DNA of 33,903 nt from positions 1-33,903 of the forward strand of contig CASFJV010000020.1 of the NCBI GenBank assembly GCA_949295125.1. The letters are read 5' to 3'. Source of the DNA: an uncultured Spirochaetales bacterium. GTDB taxonomy: Bacteria > Spirochaetota > Spirochaetia > Sphaerochaetales > Sphaerochaetaceae. The notes beneath the pieces are model-generated. The model saw only the letters and a program-made list of their open reading frames with translations. It was not told where the DNA came from and did no database searches. How positions within the stretch are numbered: position 1 is the stretch's first letter; every line of letters starts with the position of its first letter. Of this stretch, positions 1-7,076 are shown piece after piece. Both the position numbers and the translations under genes were made by a program.

Positions 1-2
1 AG

Positions 3-2297
3 AAGGAACTCAAGAACTCTGAACAGCTCATACTTGCAAGCGATGAAGACCGCGAAGGGGAATCAATAGCCTGGCATCTGTACCAGAACCTCAAGCCGTC
101 CGTTCCATGCTACAGGATGGTATTCCATGAGATTACCAAGCAGGCTATAACAAATGCCTTCAGCAACTGCAGGGAAATAGATATGAACCTCGTTTCTGCC
201 CAGGAGGCAAGGAGGGCAATAGACCGTCTTCAGGGCTATGAGATAAGCCCGATCCTTGCGCGTAAGATTGGATTTACAAAAGCATCTGCAGGCCGTGTGC
301 AGTCCCCAGGCCTGAAGCTTATAGTGGACAGGGAAAAAGAGAGAAGGGCATTCATATCCAATGACTATACCACAGTGAATATCTTTTTCGATGACTTCAA
401 GGCAAAACTGGATTCTGTAAAGGATGCTCCTGTTGCCACAAAAGCAAGTTTTGATGGAAAGACAGGAAAAGTGAAGAAGGGGCATATTGTGCTCTCTGAA
501 GTTGAAGCTATCAAGATTATTAACGATATCAGGGGAAAAGAGGCTATCGTTAAGTCAATTACAAGGCAGGAGAAGAACGTGCTTCCTTCATACCCGTTCA
601 CTACCAGCACATTGCAGCAGGATGCATCAAGAAAGCTGAACAAGAGCGTAAGGGAAGTCATGAGCATTGCCCAGAGCCTTTATGAGCAGGGATTCATAAC
701 TTATATGCGTACCGACAGCCCGAACCTCTCGAGTGAGTGCATCAAGGCATCCAGGGCCCAGATAAGATCCCTCTTCGGCCCTGATTACCTCTCTTCAAGG
801 GAAAGGAACTACAAGGCAAAAAGCGAATCTGCACAGGAAGCCCATGAGGCTATAAGGCCAGCCGGAGACACTTTCCGCACCCCTAAGGAAACAGGGCTTA
901 CGGGTGATGAGCTTAAGCTTTATACGCTGATTTGGAAGAGGACGCTTGCAACCCAGATGAAGGAAGCTGTCAAGGCGATAACAAATGTAAAGCTTGAGCA
1001 GGGGGATTACAGGATGTCTGCCAGCGGGACTGAGGTCCTTTTTGACGGATTCCTGCGCGTTTACTCTGAGTCCACGGATTATATTAAGAGCGATGAGGAA
1101 GAAGGGGAGAATGAAGCACTTCTGCCAAAGCTGGAAGAAGGGGAGAAGAGGATAATAACAGATGCTGCGGAAGTCTCACATACGACAGAGCCTCCATACC
1201 GCTTCAATGAAGCAACTCTTGTAAGGATGCTGGAGGAAAAGGGCATAGGAAGGCCAAGCACATATGCCCAGATCATCTCAACGATCCTTACAAAGGGGTA
1301 TGCATCCAAGATAAAGTCTTCACTTGTTCCGACGTTCCTTGGCTTCTTCGTCTCCGATTTCCTTGATTCCGCTTTCCCCCTCTATGTCGGATATGATTTC
1401 ACATCCAGGATGGAAGAGGGGCTTGACCGGATTGCAAGCGGAAAGGAAGACAAGAAGGAATACCTTGATGAATTCTGGAAAGGCTATGGGGATTACAGAG
1501 GGCTTAAGGCTGATGTTACGGAAGTGAACAGGAATGTCAGGATAAGTGAGGCCAAGACCCTTCACCTGTCCAATCTCGATTATGCATTCGAGCACGAGGG
1601 GGAGAAGTATACATATTCCATAAAGAACGGAAAGTATGGTCCATACATTGAGGTCAGGAAGGAAGATGGCAGCATTGAATATGCTTCAATTGACCAGAGC
1701 CTTTACTTCCCTGGAACATTCACTGATAAGGATGCGGAGAAAATTCTCTTCTCAAAGAACAGGGAAGCTTCATATATAGATGGGACCGATATAGAGATAA
1801 GGACATCGAGGACTGGATCCTATTTGTACCGTGAAAGTGATAAGAAGGGTGTCAGCCTTCCTAGGAGCATGAAGGCAGATGAGCTTTCTGCAGAGGATGC
1901 CATGTTCATTATGAGCCTTCCTAAAGTCCTTGGAGAGGATGAAAATGGACCTGCCGAGCTCCGCCTTGGCCCCTATGGCTATTATGTTGCATATAATGGC
2001 AGGAACAAAGGGGTGAAGAACCCAAAAGAAGTTACATTTGAGTCTTTCAAGGCAGAGAGCGAAGCAGGAGAAAAGAAGGCTGAAAAAGTGACCATAAAGG
2101 CATTTCAGGATCTTGATGGAAAGCCTCTTGAAATCCTTAACGGAAAGTATGGCGCATATATAAAGTGGGGAGAGAGGAACATAGCCCTTCCAAAGGAAGA
2201 TAAGGAAAATCCGGAAAGGATTGATGAAGAAAGGGCTAAGGAGATAGCTCTCTCTGCTCCTGAGAAGAAGGCATCATTCAGGCGAAGGAAGAAATAG
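3..2297 (+). CDS. topA: DNA topoisomerase I (type IA), 5' end outside window
   Basis: Type IA topoisomerase that relaxes negative supercoils through a 5'-phosphotyrosine intermediate. The reading frame is open from base 3, before any start codon, so the N-terminus lies upstream of the window and 764 residues are visible. The first visible segment holds the acidic TOPRIM motif ASDEDREGESIAWHL, whose Asp and Glu residues bind Mg2+. The active-site tyrosine lies in ITYMRTDS (codon at 702-704), the canonical TopA sequence. The C-terminal third carries glycine-rich repeats of the G-K-Y-G-x-Y-I type (about 1633, 1968 and 2143), typical of the zinc-free TopA C-terminal domain, and ends in a Lys/Arg-rich tail. 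No Cys4 zinc fingers are visible. The ATG at 117 is internal and not the start. Confidence 0.97.
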   Translation, partial: KELKNSEQLILASDEDREGESIAWHLYQNLKPSVPCYRMVFHEITKQAITNAFSNCREIDMNLVSAQEARRAIDRLQGYEISPILARKIGFTKASAGRVQSPGLKLIVDREKERRAFISNDYTTVNIFFDDFKAKLDSVKDAPVATKASFDGKTGKVKKGHIVLSEVEAIKIINDIRGKEAIVKSITRQEKNVLPSYPFTTSTLQQDASRKLNKSVREVMSIAQSLYEQGFITYMRTDSPNLSSECIKASRAQIRSLFGPDYLSSRERNYKAKSESAQEAHEAIRPAGDTFRTPKETGLTGDELKLYTLIWKRTLATQMKEAVKAITNVKLEQGDYRMSASGTEVLFDGFLRVYSESTDYIKSDEEEGENEALLPKLEEGEKRIITDAAEVSHTTEPPYRFNEATLVRMLEEKGIGRPSTYAQIISTILTKGYASKIKSSLVPTFLGFFVSDFLDSAFPLYVGYDFTSRMEEGLDRIASGKEDKKEYLDEFWKGYGDYRGLKADVTEVNRNVRISEAKTLHLSNLDYAFEHEGEKYTYSIKNGKYGPYIEVRKEDGSIEYASIDQSLYFPGTFTDKDAEKILFSKNREASYIDGTDIEIRTSRTGSYLYRESDKKGVSLPRSMKADELSAEDAMFIMSLPKVLGEDENGPAELRLGPYGYYVAYNGRNKGVKNPKEVTFESFKAESEAGEKKAEKVTIKAFQDLDGKPLEILNGKYGAYIKWGERNIALPKEDKENPERIDEERAKEIALSAPEKKASFRRRKK

Positions 2298-2317
2298 GGG
2301 CCTTTCAAGAATAATAT

Positions 2318-2339
2318 GGAGAAGCCGTGATGCTTCTCC
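2318..2339 (+). terminator. hairpin 3' of topA, no clear U-tract
   Basis: The 8-bp perfect inverted repeat GGAGAAGC / GCTTCTCC, with a 6-base loop, begins 21 bases after the topA stop codon. No T-run follows, so it may act as a 3' stabiliser or a weak terminator. Confidence 0.45.
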
Positions 2340-2350
2340 CATAGTGCCAG

Positions 2351-2623
2351 TTAAAGGCTTTCTTCCTGTATGCTTATGATTTCACTTTTTTCGAGGATCT
2401 TGTAGCCGCCGTTCATTATAAGCGTTGAGCCGGCAATGCCTTCAAGCATGTCTTTTGTAACTCCAGGATCGCTTATTCTCATTGCAAGATTTATCTCATT
2501 CATCCAGCTTTCCATCCTTTCAAGGCCCTCTATGGCAGTCTGTTCAACACTTTTGCCATCAGGGCATACATTTCAGACGTTCATTGCAAAGCACTTGTAT
2601 TTTTTTCCCTTCACGTTTTCCTG
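2351..2623 (-). pseudogene. C-terminal remnant of iron-containing alcohol dehydrogenase
   Basis: On the minus strand, 73 sense codons run from 2572 down to a TAA at 2351-2353. The translation carries the typical C-terminus of group III Fe-dependent alcohol dehydrogenases: a stretch like DGKSVEQTAIEGLERMESW, then ISDPGVTKDMLEGIAGSTL and NGGYKILEKSEII. The same frame upstream (about 2576-2623) continues family-like sequence ending KCFAMNV. It is interrupted by an in-frame TGA at 2573-2575 where the family usually has Trp, consistent with a single TGG to TGA change. The catalytic and metal-binding domains are absent. It is therefore a dead fragment of roughly 90 codons out of the usual ~390. The family assignment rests on recognised motifs only. 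Confidence 0.7.
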
Positions 2624-2751
2624 CGGGATTGAGCTCTGATAGAAGGGATGGAGATGAACTGAATCAATGAGAAGAAATAGTCTTCATCCCTGTATCCATA
2701 AGCAATTCTCTTTTTCAATCTCCATCCCTCATCTTTCCGTGAATAACCTAC
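2611..2751 (-). mobile_element. possible ISL3-type transposase C-terminal scrap
   Basis: A minus-strand frame is open for 46 codons (2751 to 2614) and ends in a TGA at 2611-2613. It contains RLKKRIAYGYRDEDYFF (2671-2721), which resembles the conserved end of ISL3-family transposases (a K-R-x-A/S-Y-G-Y-R-[D/N]-x-x-[Y/N]-F pattern). No start codon, catalytic DDE region or terminal inverted repeats are seen, so it is a decayed tail at most. It abuts and slightly overlaps the broken edge of the alcohol dehydrogenase remnant, suggesting that an insertion and deletion destroyed that gene. Similarity was judged by eye and could be fortuitous. Confidence 0.42.
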
Positions 2752-2805
2752 TTATTTATTATCGATTTCTCTGACTGCTGCCTATTGAAATTGTGGAAAA
2801 AAGCA

Positions 2806-3813
2806 TTAAAGTTCTTTCAATATCCTGATTGCCCCTGGCATGAATGAAAGTCCTGCTTGCTCTGGAATGGCCATGCCCTTTCTTGTTTTCACCCAGACCG
2901 GCTTTACTGCCCCTTCTGGCAGCATGCTGAATAATTCTGCATCCGGCACTGCAAGATGTTCCACCGCTCTTGCTTTTATGCCCTCATTGCTGATTATTAT
3001 GTCACTGTCCATTATGCATACACCTTCTGCACCTTCAAATGGGATATCAAGGGTTATGTTCCACTCAGGAACATGGATTTTGCCACCCTTATCCTCAGCC
3101 TTCACGATATTCCTGTATCCCATTATCGATGCAGCTTTTCCAGATAGCGGATTGGCAAACACATCCCCTGTCTTTCCTTCCCTTATGATTCTTCCCTGAT
3201 CCATCATAAGCATATGCTCTGAAAGTGAGTATGCCTCACTCATGCTGTGTGTGACTATAATGTAGTCTTTGCCTATTGATTTTATTATTGACCTGAATTC
3301 AGCCTTTATCTCTTCCTTCAGGTAGACATCCAGGGCAGAGAAAGGCTCATCAAAGAGCATAAGGCATGGATTGCTTGCTATCATGCGTGCCAGGGCAGTC
3401 CTCTGGGCCTCTCCTCCAGAGATCTCATGAGGCTTTGACTCCAGTATATGCCCGATATGGAGCATCGCTGCCGTTTCCTCTGCTTTTTCCCTTCTTGCCT
3501 TCCTGCTTTTCTCCATTATCCCGGCTTCGATGTTCTTTCTTACGCTCATGTCAGGGAAAAGGGCATAGCTTTGGAAGAGGTATCCCACATTCCTTTTCTG
3601 GGGCGGAAGGTCAATATGCCTTTCAGAATCAAAAAGGACTCTTCCGTTATATGCTATAAAGCCGTGGTCCGGTCTCATGATTCCTGCTATGCATTTAAGT
3701 GTCACGCTCTTCCCAGATCCGGATGGGCCTACAATGGATACTGCTCCATCAAATGCTGATTTTACCTTCAGTGTGAAAGATGAGAGCCTCTTCTCAATGT
3801 CTATTTCAAGCAT
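2806..3813 (-). CDS. modC: molybdate ABC transporter ATP-binding protein
   Basis: ATPase that powers molybdate (possibly also tungstate) import with the ModB permease. The 335 residues show Walker A GPSGSGKS (29-36), the Q-loop region YLFQSYALFP (78-87), the ABC signature ISGGEAQ (131-137) and Walker B LMLFDE (151-156), with the switch histidine in VTHSMSEAYS. The remaining ~110 residues are where ModC proteins carry a TOBE-like oxyanion-sensing domain, but the segment is divergent. The start ATG overlaps the modB stop by one base (TGATG), implying translational coupling. It is the last gene of the molybdenum cluster. The unit assignment follows from modA and modB next door. Confidence 0.9.
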   Translation of the reverse strand: MLEIDIEKRLSSFTLKVKSAFDGAVSIVGPSGSGKSVTLKCIAGIMRPDHGFIAYNGRVLFDSERHIDLPPQKRNVGYLFQSYALFPDMSVRKNIEAGIMEKSRKARREKAEETAAMLHIGHILESKPHEISGGEAQRTALARMIASNPCLMLFDEPFSALDVYLKEEIKAEFRSIIKSIGKDYIIVTHSMSEAYSLSEHMLMMDQGRIIREGKTGDVFANPLSGKAASIMGYRNIVKAEDKGGKIHVPEWNITLDIPFEGAEGVCIMDSDIIISNEGIKARAVEHLAVPDAELFSMLPEGAVKPVWVKTRKGMAIPEQAGLSFMPGAIRILKEL

Positions 3814-4472
3814 CAGCGCCTCCTTTCCTTCCTCTCAAGCAGGTTTACAGCCAGCAGCACTGCTGCAGATAATGCGAGGTTCACCATGACCCAGATGAAT
3901 GCGCCCCTGTCATCTCCGGTCCTCCAGAGCTGGTATACAGTTGTCGAGATCGTTGCAGTCCTTTTAGGCGTATAGCCAATGAGCATGCTTGTTGCCCCGT
4001 ATTCTCCAAGGGCGCGGGCAAAAGCAAGCACAGACCCTGCAATGATGCCGCTTCTGCATCCAGGGATTATCACACGCCAGAAAATCCATGTCCGGGAGTG
4101 TCCAAGTGTGCTTGCCGCATATGCATAGTCCCAGTTGAATGCCTCAAACGCACCTCTGGCAGTGCGGTACATCAGAGGGAAAGCCACAGCAGATGCCGCT
4201 ATCACTCCGCCCTGCCAGGTCATGACAAACCTTATGCCGTGTTCTGCCAGGAAGATTCCAACAGGCCTTTTCAGTCCGAACACCAGGAGGAGGAAGTAGC
4301 CTACGACAGTTGGCGGAAGGACAAGGGGCAGGGTGAGGATAACATCCAGAACACCTTTTGCCCCTCTTGGAAGCCTCCTTGCCCAGTACGCAGATAGTAT
4401 TCCGGAAAAGAATACGATTACTGAGCTCAGGAGTGCGATACGTAATGAATTGTAAAGCGGGAATAAGTCCAT
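3813..4472 (-). CDS. modB: molybdate ABC transporter permease
   Basis: Inner-membrane permease of 219 residues, the usual ModB size, with about five hydrophobic segments. The EAA-type coupling motif sits near residues 120-150 (AASTLGHSRTWIFWRVIIPG), where the ATPase docks. The stretch LPLVLPPTVVGYFLL is typical of the ModB/CysU permease family. It is transcribed between modA and modC and overlaps each by one base through TGATG junctions, so the three are almost certainly translated as a coupled unit. Confidence 0.93.
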   Translation of the reverse strand: MDLFPLYNSLRIALLSSVIVFFSGILSAYWARRLPRGAKGVLDVILTLPLVLPPTVVGYFLLLVFGLKRPVGIFLAEHGIRFVMTWQGGVIAASAVAFPLMYRTARGAFEAFNWDYAYAASTLGHSRTWIFWRVIIPGCRSGIIAGSVLAFARALGEYGATSMLIGYTPKRTATISTTVYQLWRTGDDRGAFIWVMVNLALSAAVLLAVNLLERKERRR

Positions 4473-5254
4473 CAGAATGCTTTAGAGAATCCTACGCTTC
4501 CAAATACCTGCATTGCCTCATCCGTTTTCAGGTATTCAAAGAACGGCTCAGCAATTTCCCTTTCAGGAGCATTCTTGAGCATTGCAGCTGGATATATCAC
4601 CTGTCCGCACATCTCGGCAGTTGCCTCATCGATCACCTCAAGTCCTGCGCTGAATGCATCGGTTGCGTAAATTATTCCGCAGTCAACGCTTGCCTCAGCT
4701 ACCTGTGTTGTGACCTCCTTTACATTTGAGCCATATGTTATTGCGCCCATCTCTGCGGCCATCCCTTCATCTATTCCATAGTATTCGAATATCTTGGAAG
4801 TATACTGCCCGACAGGAACGTCACTGTTTCCGATTGCTAGGAATACAGATCCTTCCTTAAGCTTTTCTGCCAGGTCATCAAATCCCTGTATGCCTGCAGG
4901 ATTCCCTTCAGCTGTGGCAAGTGTCACCTTGTTCTCAAGAAGGTCAATTCTCGTGCTTTCATCTATCAGGCCAAGCTCAGAGAGCTGGTTCATCTGAAGC
5001 GGAGCAGCAGAGATGAAGATATCGCATGGTGCACCTTCTTCAATCTGTGTCTTAAGTGTTCCAGAAGAATCGAAATTGAATGTCACAGCAGTGCCGGGAT
5101 TCATCTGTTCATACTTTTCACCCAGTTCTGTCAAAGTCTCTGTCAGGCTTGCAGCTCCGAATACGATAATCTCATTGCCCTGTTCTTTTGCCCCTTCTGC
5201 ATAGAGAGGCATCAATGCCAGTAAGCATAGGAACATAATAGATATTTTTTTCAT
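4472..5254 (-). CDS. modA: periplasmic molybdate-binding protein
   Basis: Substrate-binding protein of a molybdate/tungstate importer, 260 residues. The signal peptide is about residues 1-19 (ends PLYA), with no lipobox cysteine, so a soluble periplasmic protein is expected. Family hallmarks are FGAASLTETL at the start of the mature protein, the oxyanion-binding stretch FNFDSSGTLKTQIEEGAPCDIF, and the later segments VPVGQYT and DCGIIYATDA. A GGAGG ribosome site lies 5-10 bases upstream of the ATG at 5254. It follows mogA by 11 bases. Sequence alone cannot separate molybdate from tungstate preference. Confidence 0.94.
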   Translation of the reverse strand: MKKISIMFLCLLALMPLYAEGAKEQGNEIIVFGAASLTETLTELGEKYEQMNPGTAVTFNFDSSGTLKTQIEEGAPCDIFISAAPLQMNQLSELGLIDESTRIDLLENKVTLATAEGNPAGIQGFDDLAEKLKEGSVFLAIGNSDVPVGQYTSKIFEYYGIDEGMAAEMGAITYGSNVKEVTTQVAEASVDCGIIYATDAFSAGLEVIDEATAEMCGQVIYPAAMLKNAPEREIAEPFFEYLKTDEAMQVFGSVGFSKAF

Positions 5255-5265
5255 TTTTCCTCCTG

Positions 5266-5748
5266 TCAGCCATCGGGTTTTTCACCTTTCAGCAGTGCCA
5301 AGCCATGGCCAAGAATATCTGATACTGCTTTAAATGACTCATCTGCTCCCCTCGGGCTTCCCGGAAGATTTATGATGAGAGTTTTCTTTCTTATTGCCGC
5401 AACTCCTCTTGAAAGTGGGGCATACTGGGTTTTCTTCAGGCTTTCAAAGCGGATTTTCTCAGCAATGCCAGGAGCAAGGCGTTCAGCTGCATCCAGTGTT
5501 GCCTCAGGTGTTACATCACGCTCTGCAAACCCCGTTCCACCTGCCGTAAGGACAAGATCAGCCAGATTAGAATCACAAATCTCTTCCAGCTTTTCTCTTA
5601 TTCCATCCCTTTCATCAGCAAGTATTTCATAGCCGCTGAGGGCAAAGCCGGATTCCTTAATGCTTTCTATCAGCTTCGGGCCTGTCAGGTCCTCTCTTTC
5701 CTTCCTGTATGACCTGTCTGAGATGGTAAGAATAAATACCCTGTTCAT
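5266..5748 (-). CDS. mogA: molybdenum cofactor biosynthesis protein, MogA/MoaB family
   Basis: Predicted molybdopterin adenylyltransferase that prepares molybdopterin for metal insertion. The protein is 160 residues and almost entirely the MoCF_biosynth fold. It has the molybdopterin-binding motif TAGGTGFAERDVTPEAT (68-84) and the second conserved motif LPGSPRGA (128-135). I place the start at 5748, not at the upstream in-frame ATG at 5784. The internal ATG gives the family N-terminus (NRVFILTISDRSY) and forms the same one-base TGATG overlap with the gene upstream that recurs through this cluster. MogA and MoaB cannot be told apart with certainty. Confidence 0.9.
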   Translation of the reverse strand: MNRVFILTISDRSYRKEREDLTGPKLIESIKESGFALSGYEILADERDGIREKLEEICDSNLADLVLTAGGTGFAERDVTPEATLDAAERLAPGIAEKIRFESLKKTQYAPLSRGVAAIRKKTLIINLPGSPRGADESFKAVSDILGHGLALLKGEKPDG

Positions 5749-6770
5749 AGCCCTTTCCCGAATGTACAGTTTGGATACCTGCACTCATCACACGATAGGC
5801 AGAGGCCTCCGTTGCCTAAAGATGCTATAAAGTCCCTCTTTATCCTGATTCCTGCCAGCAGGCGAGGCAGGATGATATCGAATATCGTGCTTCTTGCGTA
5901 CATCACGCACCCAGGAAGCCCCAGGACGGGACGCCCATCCGGAAGATATGAAATGAGGAACATCGCACCTGGAAGGACTGGAGCACCATAGCTTACGATT
6001 TCAGCCCCTGCCTCCCTTATGGATGCAGGCGTCCTGTCATCCGGATCAACGCTCATTCCCCCTGTGCAGATAATCATGTCGGCATCGCTTCCTGCCATCT
6101 CCTTTATGGCTGAAACTGTCATTTCTACAGAGTCATCAGTGACAGTGTGCTTGCTTATGACACTCCCATATGCCCCAAGCTTTTCCTCAATTACCGGGGT
6201 GAAGGTGTCTTTTATCCGTCCTGTATAGACCTCGCTTCCTGTTGTAATTACAGCACACCTGAATTTCTTATATGGAAGGACAGAAAAAAGATGCCTTCCT
6301 CCGGCTGCGGCTTTTATCTCTTCCATCAGGTCTTTCTTCACCATCAGCGGAATGACCCTCATTCCGGCACATTTCTCATTTGCTTTCACTGGAAATCCTG
6401 AAAGGCGGGATGCAATGCACACCTCGGCATGAGTATTAAGCTTTTTCAGAAGCTCAGTATCACCGATGAACAGCCCGTCAATGTAGGCACAGAGGTCTAT
6501 CCTTCCTTCCTTTGCCTCCCCGGCTTTCAGGTTATCGCCCATTGCAATATCCCTGAGAACTGCTGCCGCGTCATCCTCATGGAGCATAGTCCCGTCATTC
6601 TCATATACATATATATTGCGCTTGCCTAAATCCAGCAGCTTTCCTATATCCTCTTCCCTTATGATGTGACCTTTCCTGAAGGCAGGGCCTTTCCTTACTC
6701 CTTTTACTATCTCAGTTATATCATGGCAGAGAACCATTCCAACTGAATCTTCTGTTTTCACTATTTTCAT
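5745..6770 (-). CDS. MoeA-like molybdopterin-binding protein with Cys4 tail
   Basis: A 341-residue protein related to MoeA, the molybdenum insertase, but shorter and closer to the MoeA-like subgroup of unknown function. The central MoCF_biosynth domain shows ITTGSEVYTG (176-185), CTGGMSVDPDDRTP (235-248) and LPGCVMYARSTI (285-296). The N-terminal ~60 residues resemble a SAF/MoeA-N type segment (FRKGHIIREEDI). The C-terminus ends in cysteines 324, 327, 330 and 335 (C-x2-C-x2-C-x4-C), a plausible zinc or iron-sulfur site. The ATG at 6770 is preferred over an upstream ATG at 6830, because the earlier extension would cover the likely promoter. It is first in the cluster, so it may act with the downstream mogA and modABC genes in cofactor or metal handling. 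Confidence 0.82.
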   Translation of the reverse strand: MKIVKTEDSVGMVLCHDITEIVKGVRKGPAFRKGHIIREEDIGKLLDLGKRNIYVYENDGTMLHEDDAAAVLRDIAMGDNLKAGEAKEGRIDLCAYIDGLFIGDTELLKKLNTHAEVCIASRLSGFPVKANEKCAGMRVIPLMVKKDLMEEIKAAAGGRHLFSVLPYKKFRCAVITTGSEVYTGRIKDTFTPVIEEKLGAYGSVISKHTVTDDSVEMTVSAIKEMAGSDADMIICTGGMSVDPDDRTPASIREAGAEIVSYGAPVLPGAMFLISYLPDGRPVLGLPGCVMYARSTIFDIILPRLLAGIRIKRDFIASLGNGGLCLSCDECRYPNCTFGKGL

Positions 6771-6797
6771 AGCTAAAATGATACACTGCTTTTTCCC

Positions 6798-6835
6798 ATT
6801 ATACAAATAAAAGTTGAATGGATTTTCCAATCCAT
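6798..6835 (-). promoter_or_regulatory. putative promoter and palindrome upstream of the molybdenum cluster
   Basis: On the minus strand a consensus TATAAT lies at 6798-6803, 27 bases before the MoeA-like start codon. No convincing -35 box is seen at the normal distance. In its place is the 7-bp inverted repeat ATGGATT / AATCCAT with a TTCC loop (6818-6835), where a bound regulator would block or replace -35 contacts. No ModE gene is present in the window. Confidence 0.45.
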
Positions 6836-6951
6836 GATCATCCCTCCCTGATGACTGCTTTAATGCTTTAATCCTTATTTCACAGAAAGAATTGATGCCT
6901 TGATCCGAGTGGAATAGGAGGATGCAATGGTTAGCTTCTGCAACATTTTCC

Positions 6952-6981
6952 TTGACGGCTCAAATTTTGTGTGCCTATAAT
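6952..6981 (+). promoter_or_regulatory. sigma70-type promoter of the sugar operon
   Basis: TTGACG (6952-6957) and TATAAT (6976-6981) are separated by 18 bases, close to consensus at both boxes. Transcription would begin near 6988, just before the palindromic operator and 60 bases before a strong ribosome site. No other promoter as good is seen in the region 6836-7440. Confidence 0.8.
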
Positions 6982-6994
6982 TAAAATATCAAAC

Positions 6995-7027
6995 GTGCTC
7001 GTGCACGGAATTAACTTGCACGGGCAC
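6995..7027 (+). promoter_or_regulatory. LacI-type operator region, paired inverted repeat
   Basis: GTGCTCGTGCA (6995-7005) and TGCACGGGCAC (7017-7027) form an 11-bp inverted repeat with one G-T mismatch across an 11-base spacer. Each arm also contains CGTGCACG-like sequence, and TGCACGG is directly repeated 15 bases apart (7002, 7017). It lies immediately downstream of the predicted transcription start, the classical position for a repressor block. The LacI-family gene at 7440 is the likely ligand. An RNA hairpin is an alternative reading. Confidence 0.6.
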
Positions 7028-7034
7028 AAAACAA

Positions 7035-7076
7035 AAGGAGTTGAAAATGAAAAAGCCGCAAAACTCAGTGGCGTAA
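7035..7076 (+). promoter_or_regulatory. orphan ribosome site and start codon left from a deleted gene
   Basis: AAGGAG (7035-7040) sits six bases before an ATG (7047) that opens only nine codons (ATG AAA AAG ... TAA at 7074-7076). Met-Lys-Lys is the usual opening of the signal peptides in this genome (all three binding proteins here start M-K-K). I read it as the surviving start of the lost sugar-binding protein gene, now out of frame with the permease remnant that follows. Confidence 0.5.

Noticed and set aside
2436..2670. Two plus-strand open frames of 62-67 codons after topA.
   Set aside because: They are antisense to the dehydrogenase and transposase remnants, with no ribosome site and no family features.
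2645..2728. 11-bp perfect inverted repeat GGGATGGAGAT / ATCTCCATCCC, considered as IS ends or a MITE.
   Set aside because: Both arms fall inside the transposase-like coding scrap, no target-site duplication is visible, and the outer edges match no recognised terminal repeat.
6916..6977. AGGAGG followed five bases later by ATG and 17 codons, possibly a leader peptide.
   Set aside because: It overlaps the strong -35 and -10 boxes, so it would not be on the main transcript, and the peptide has no regulatory codon run.
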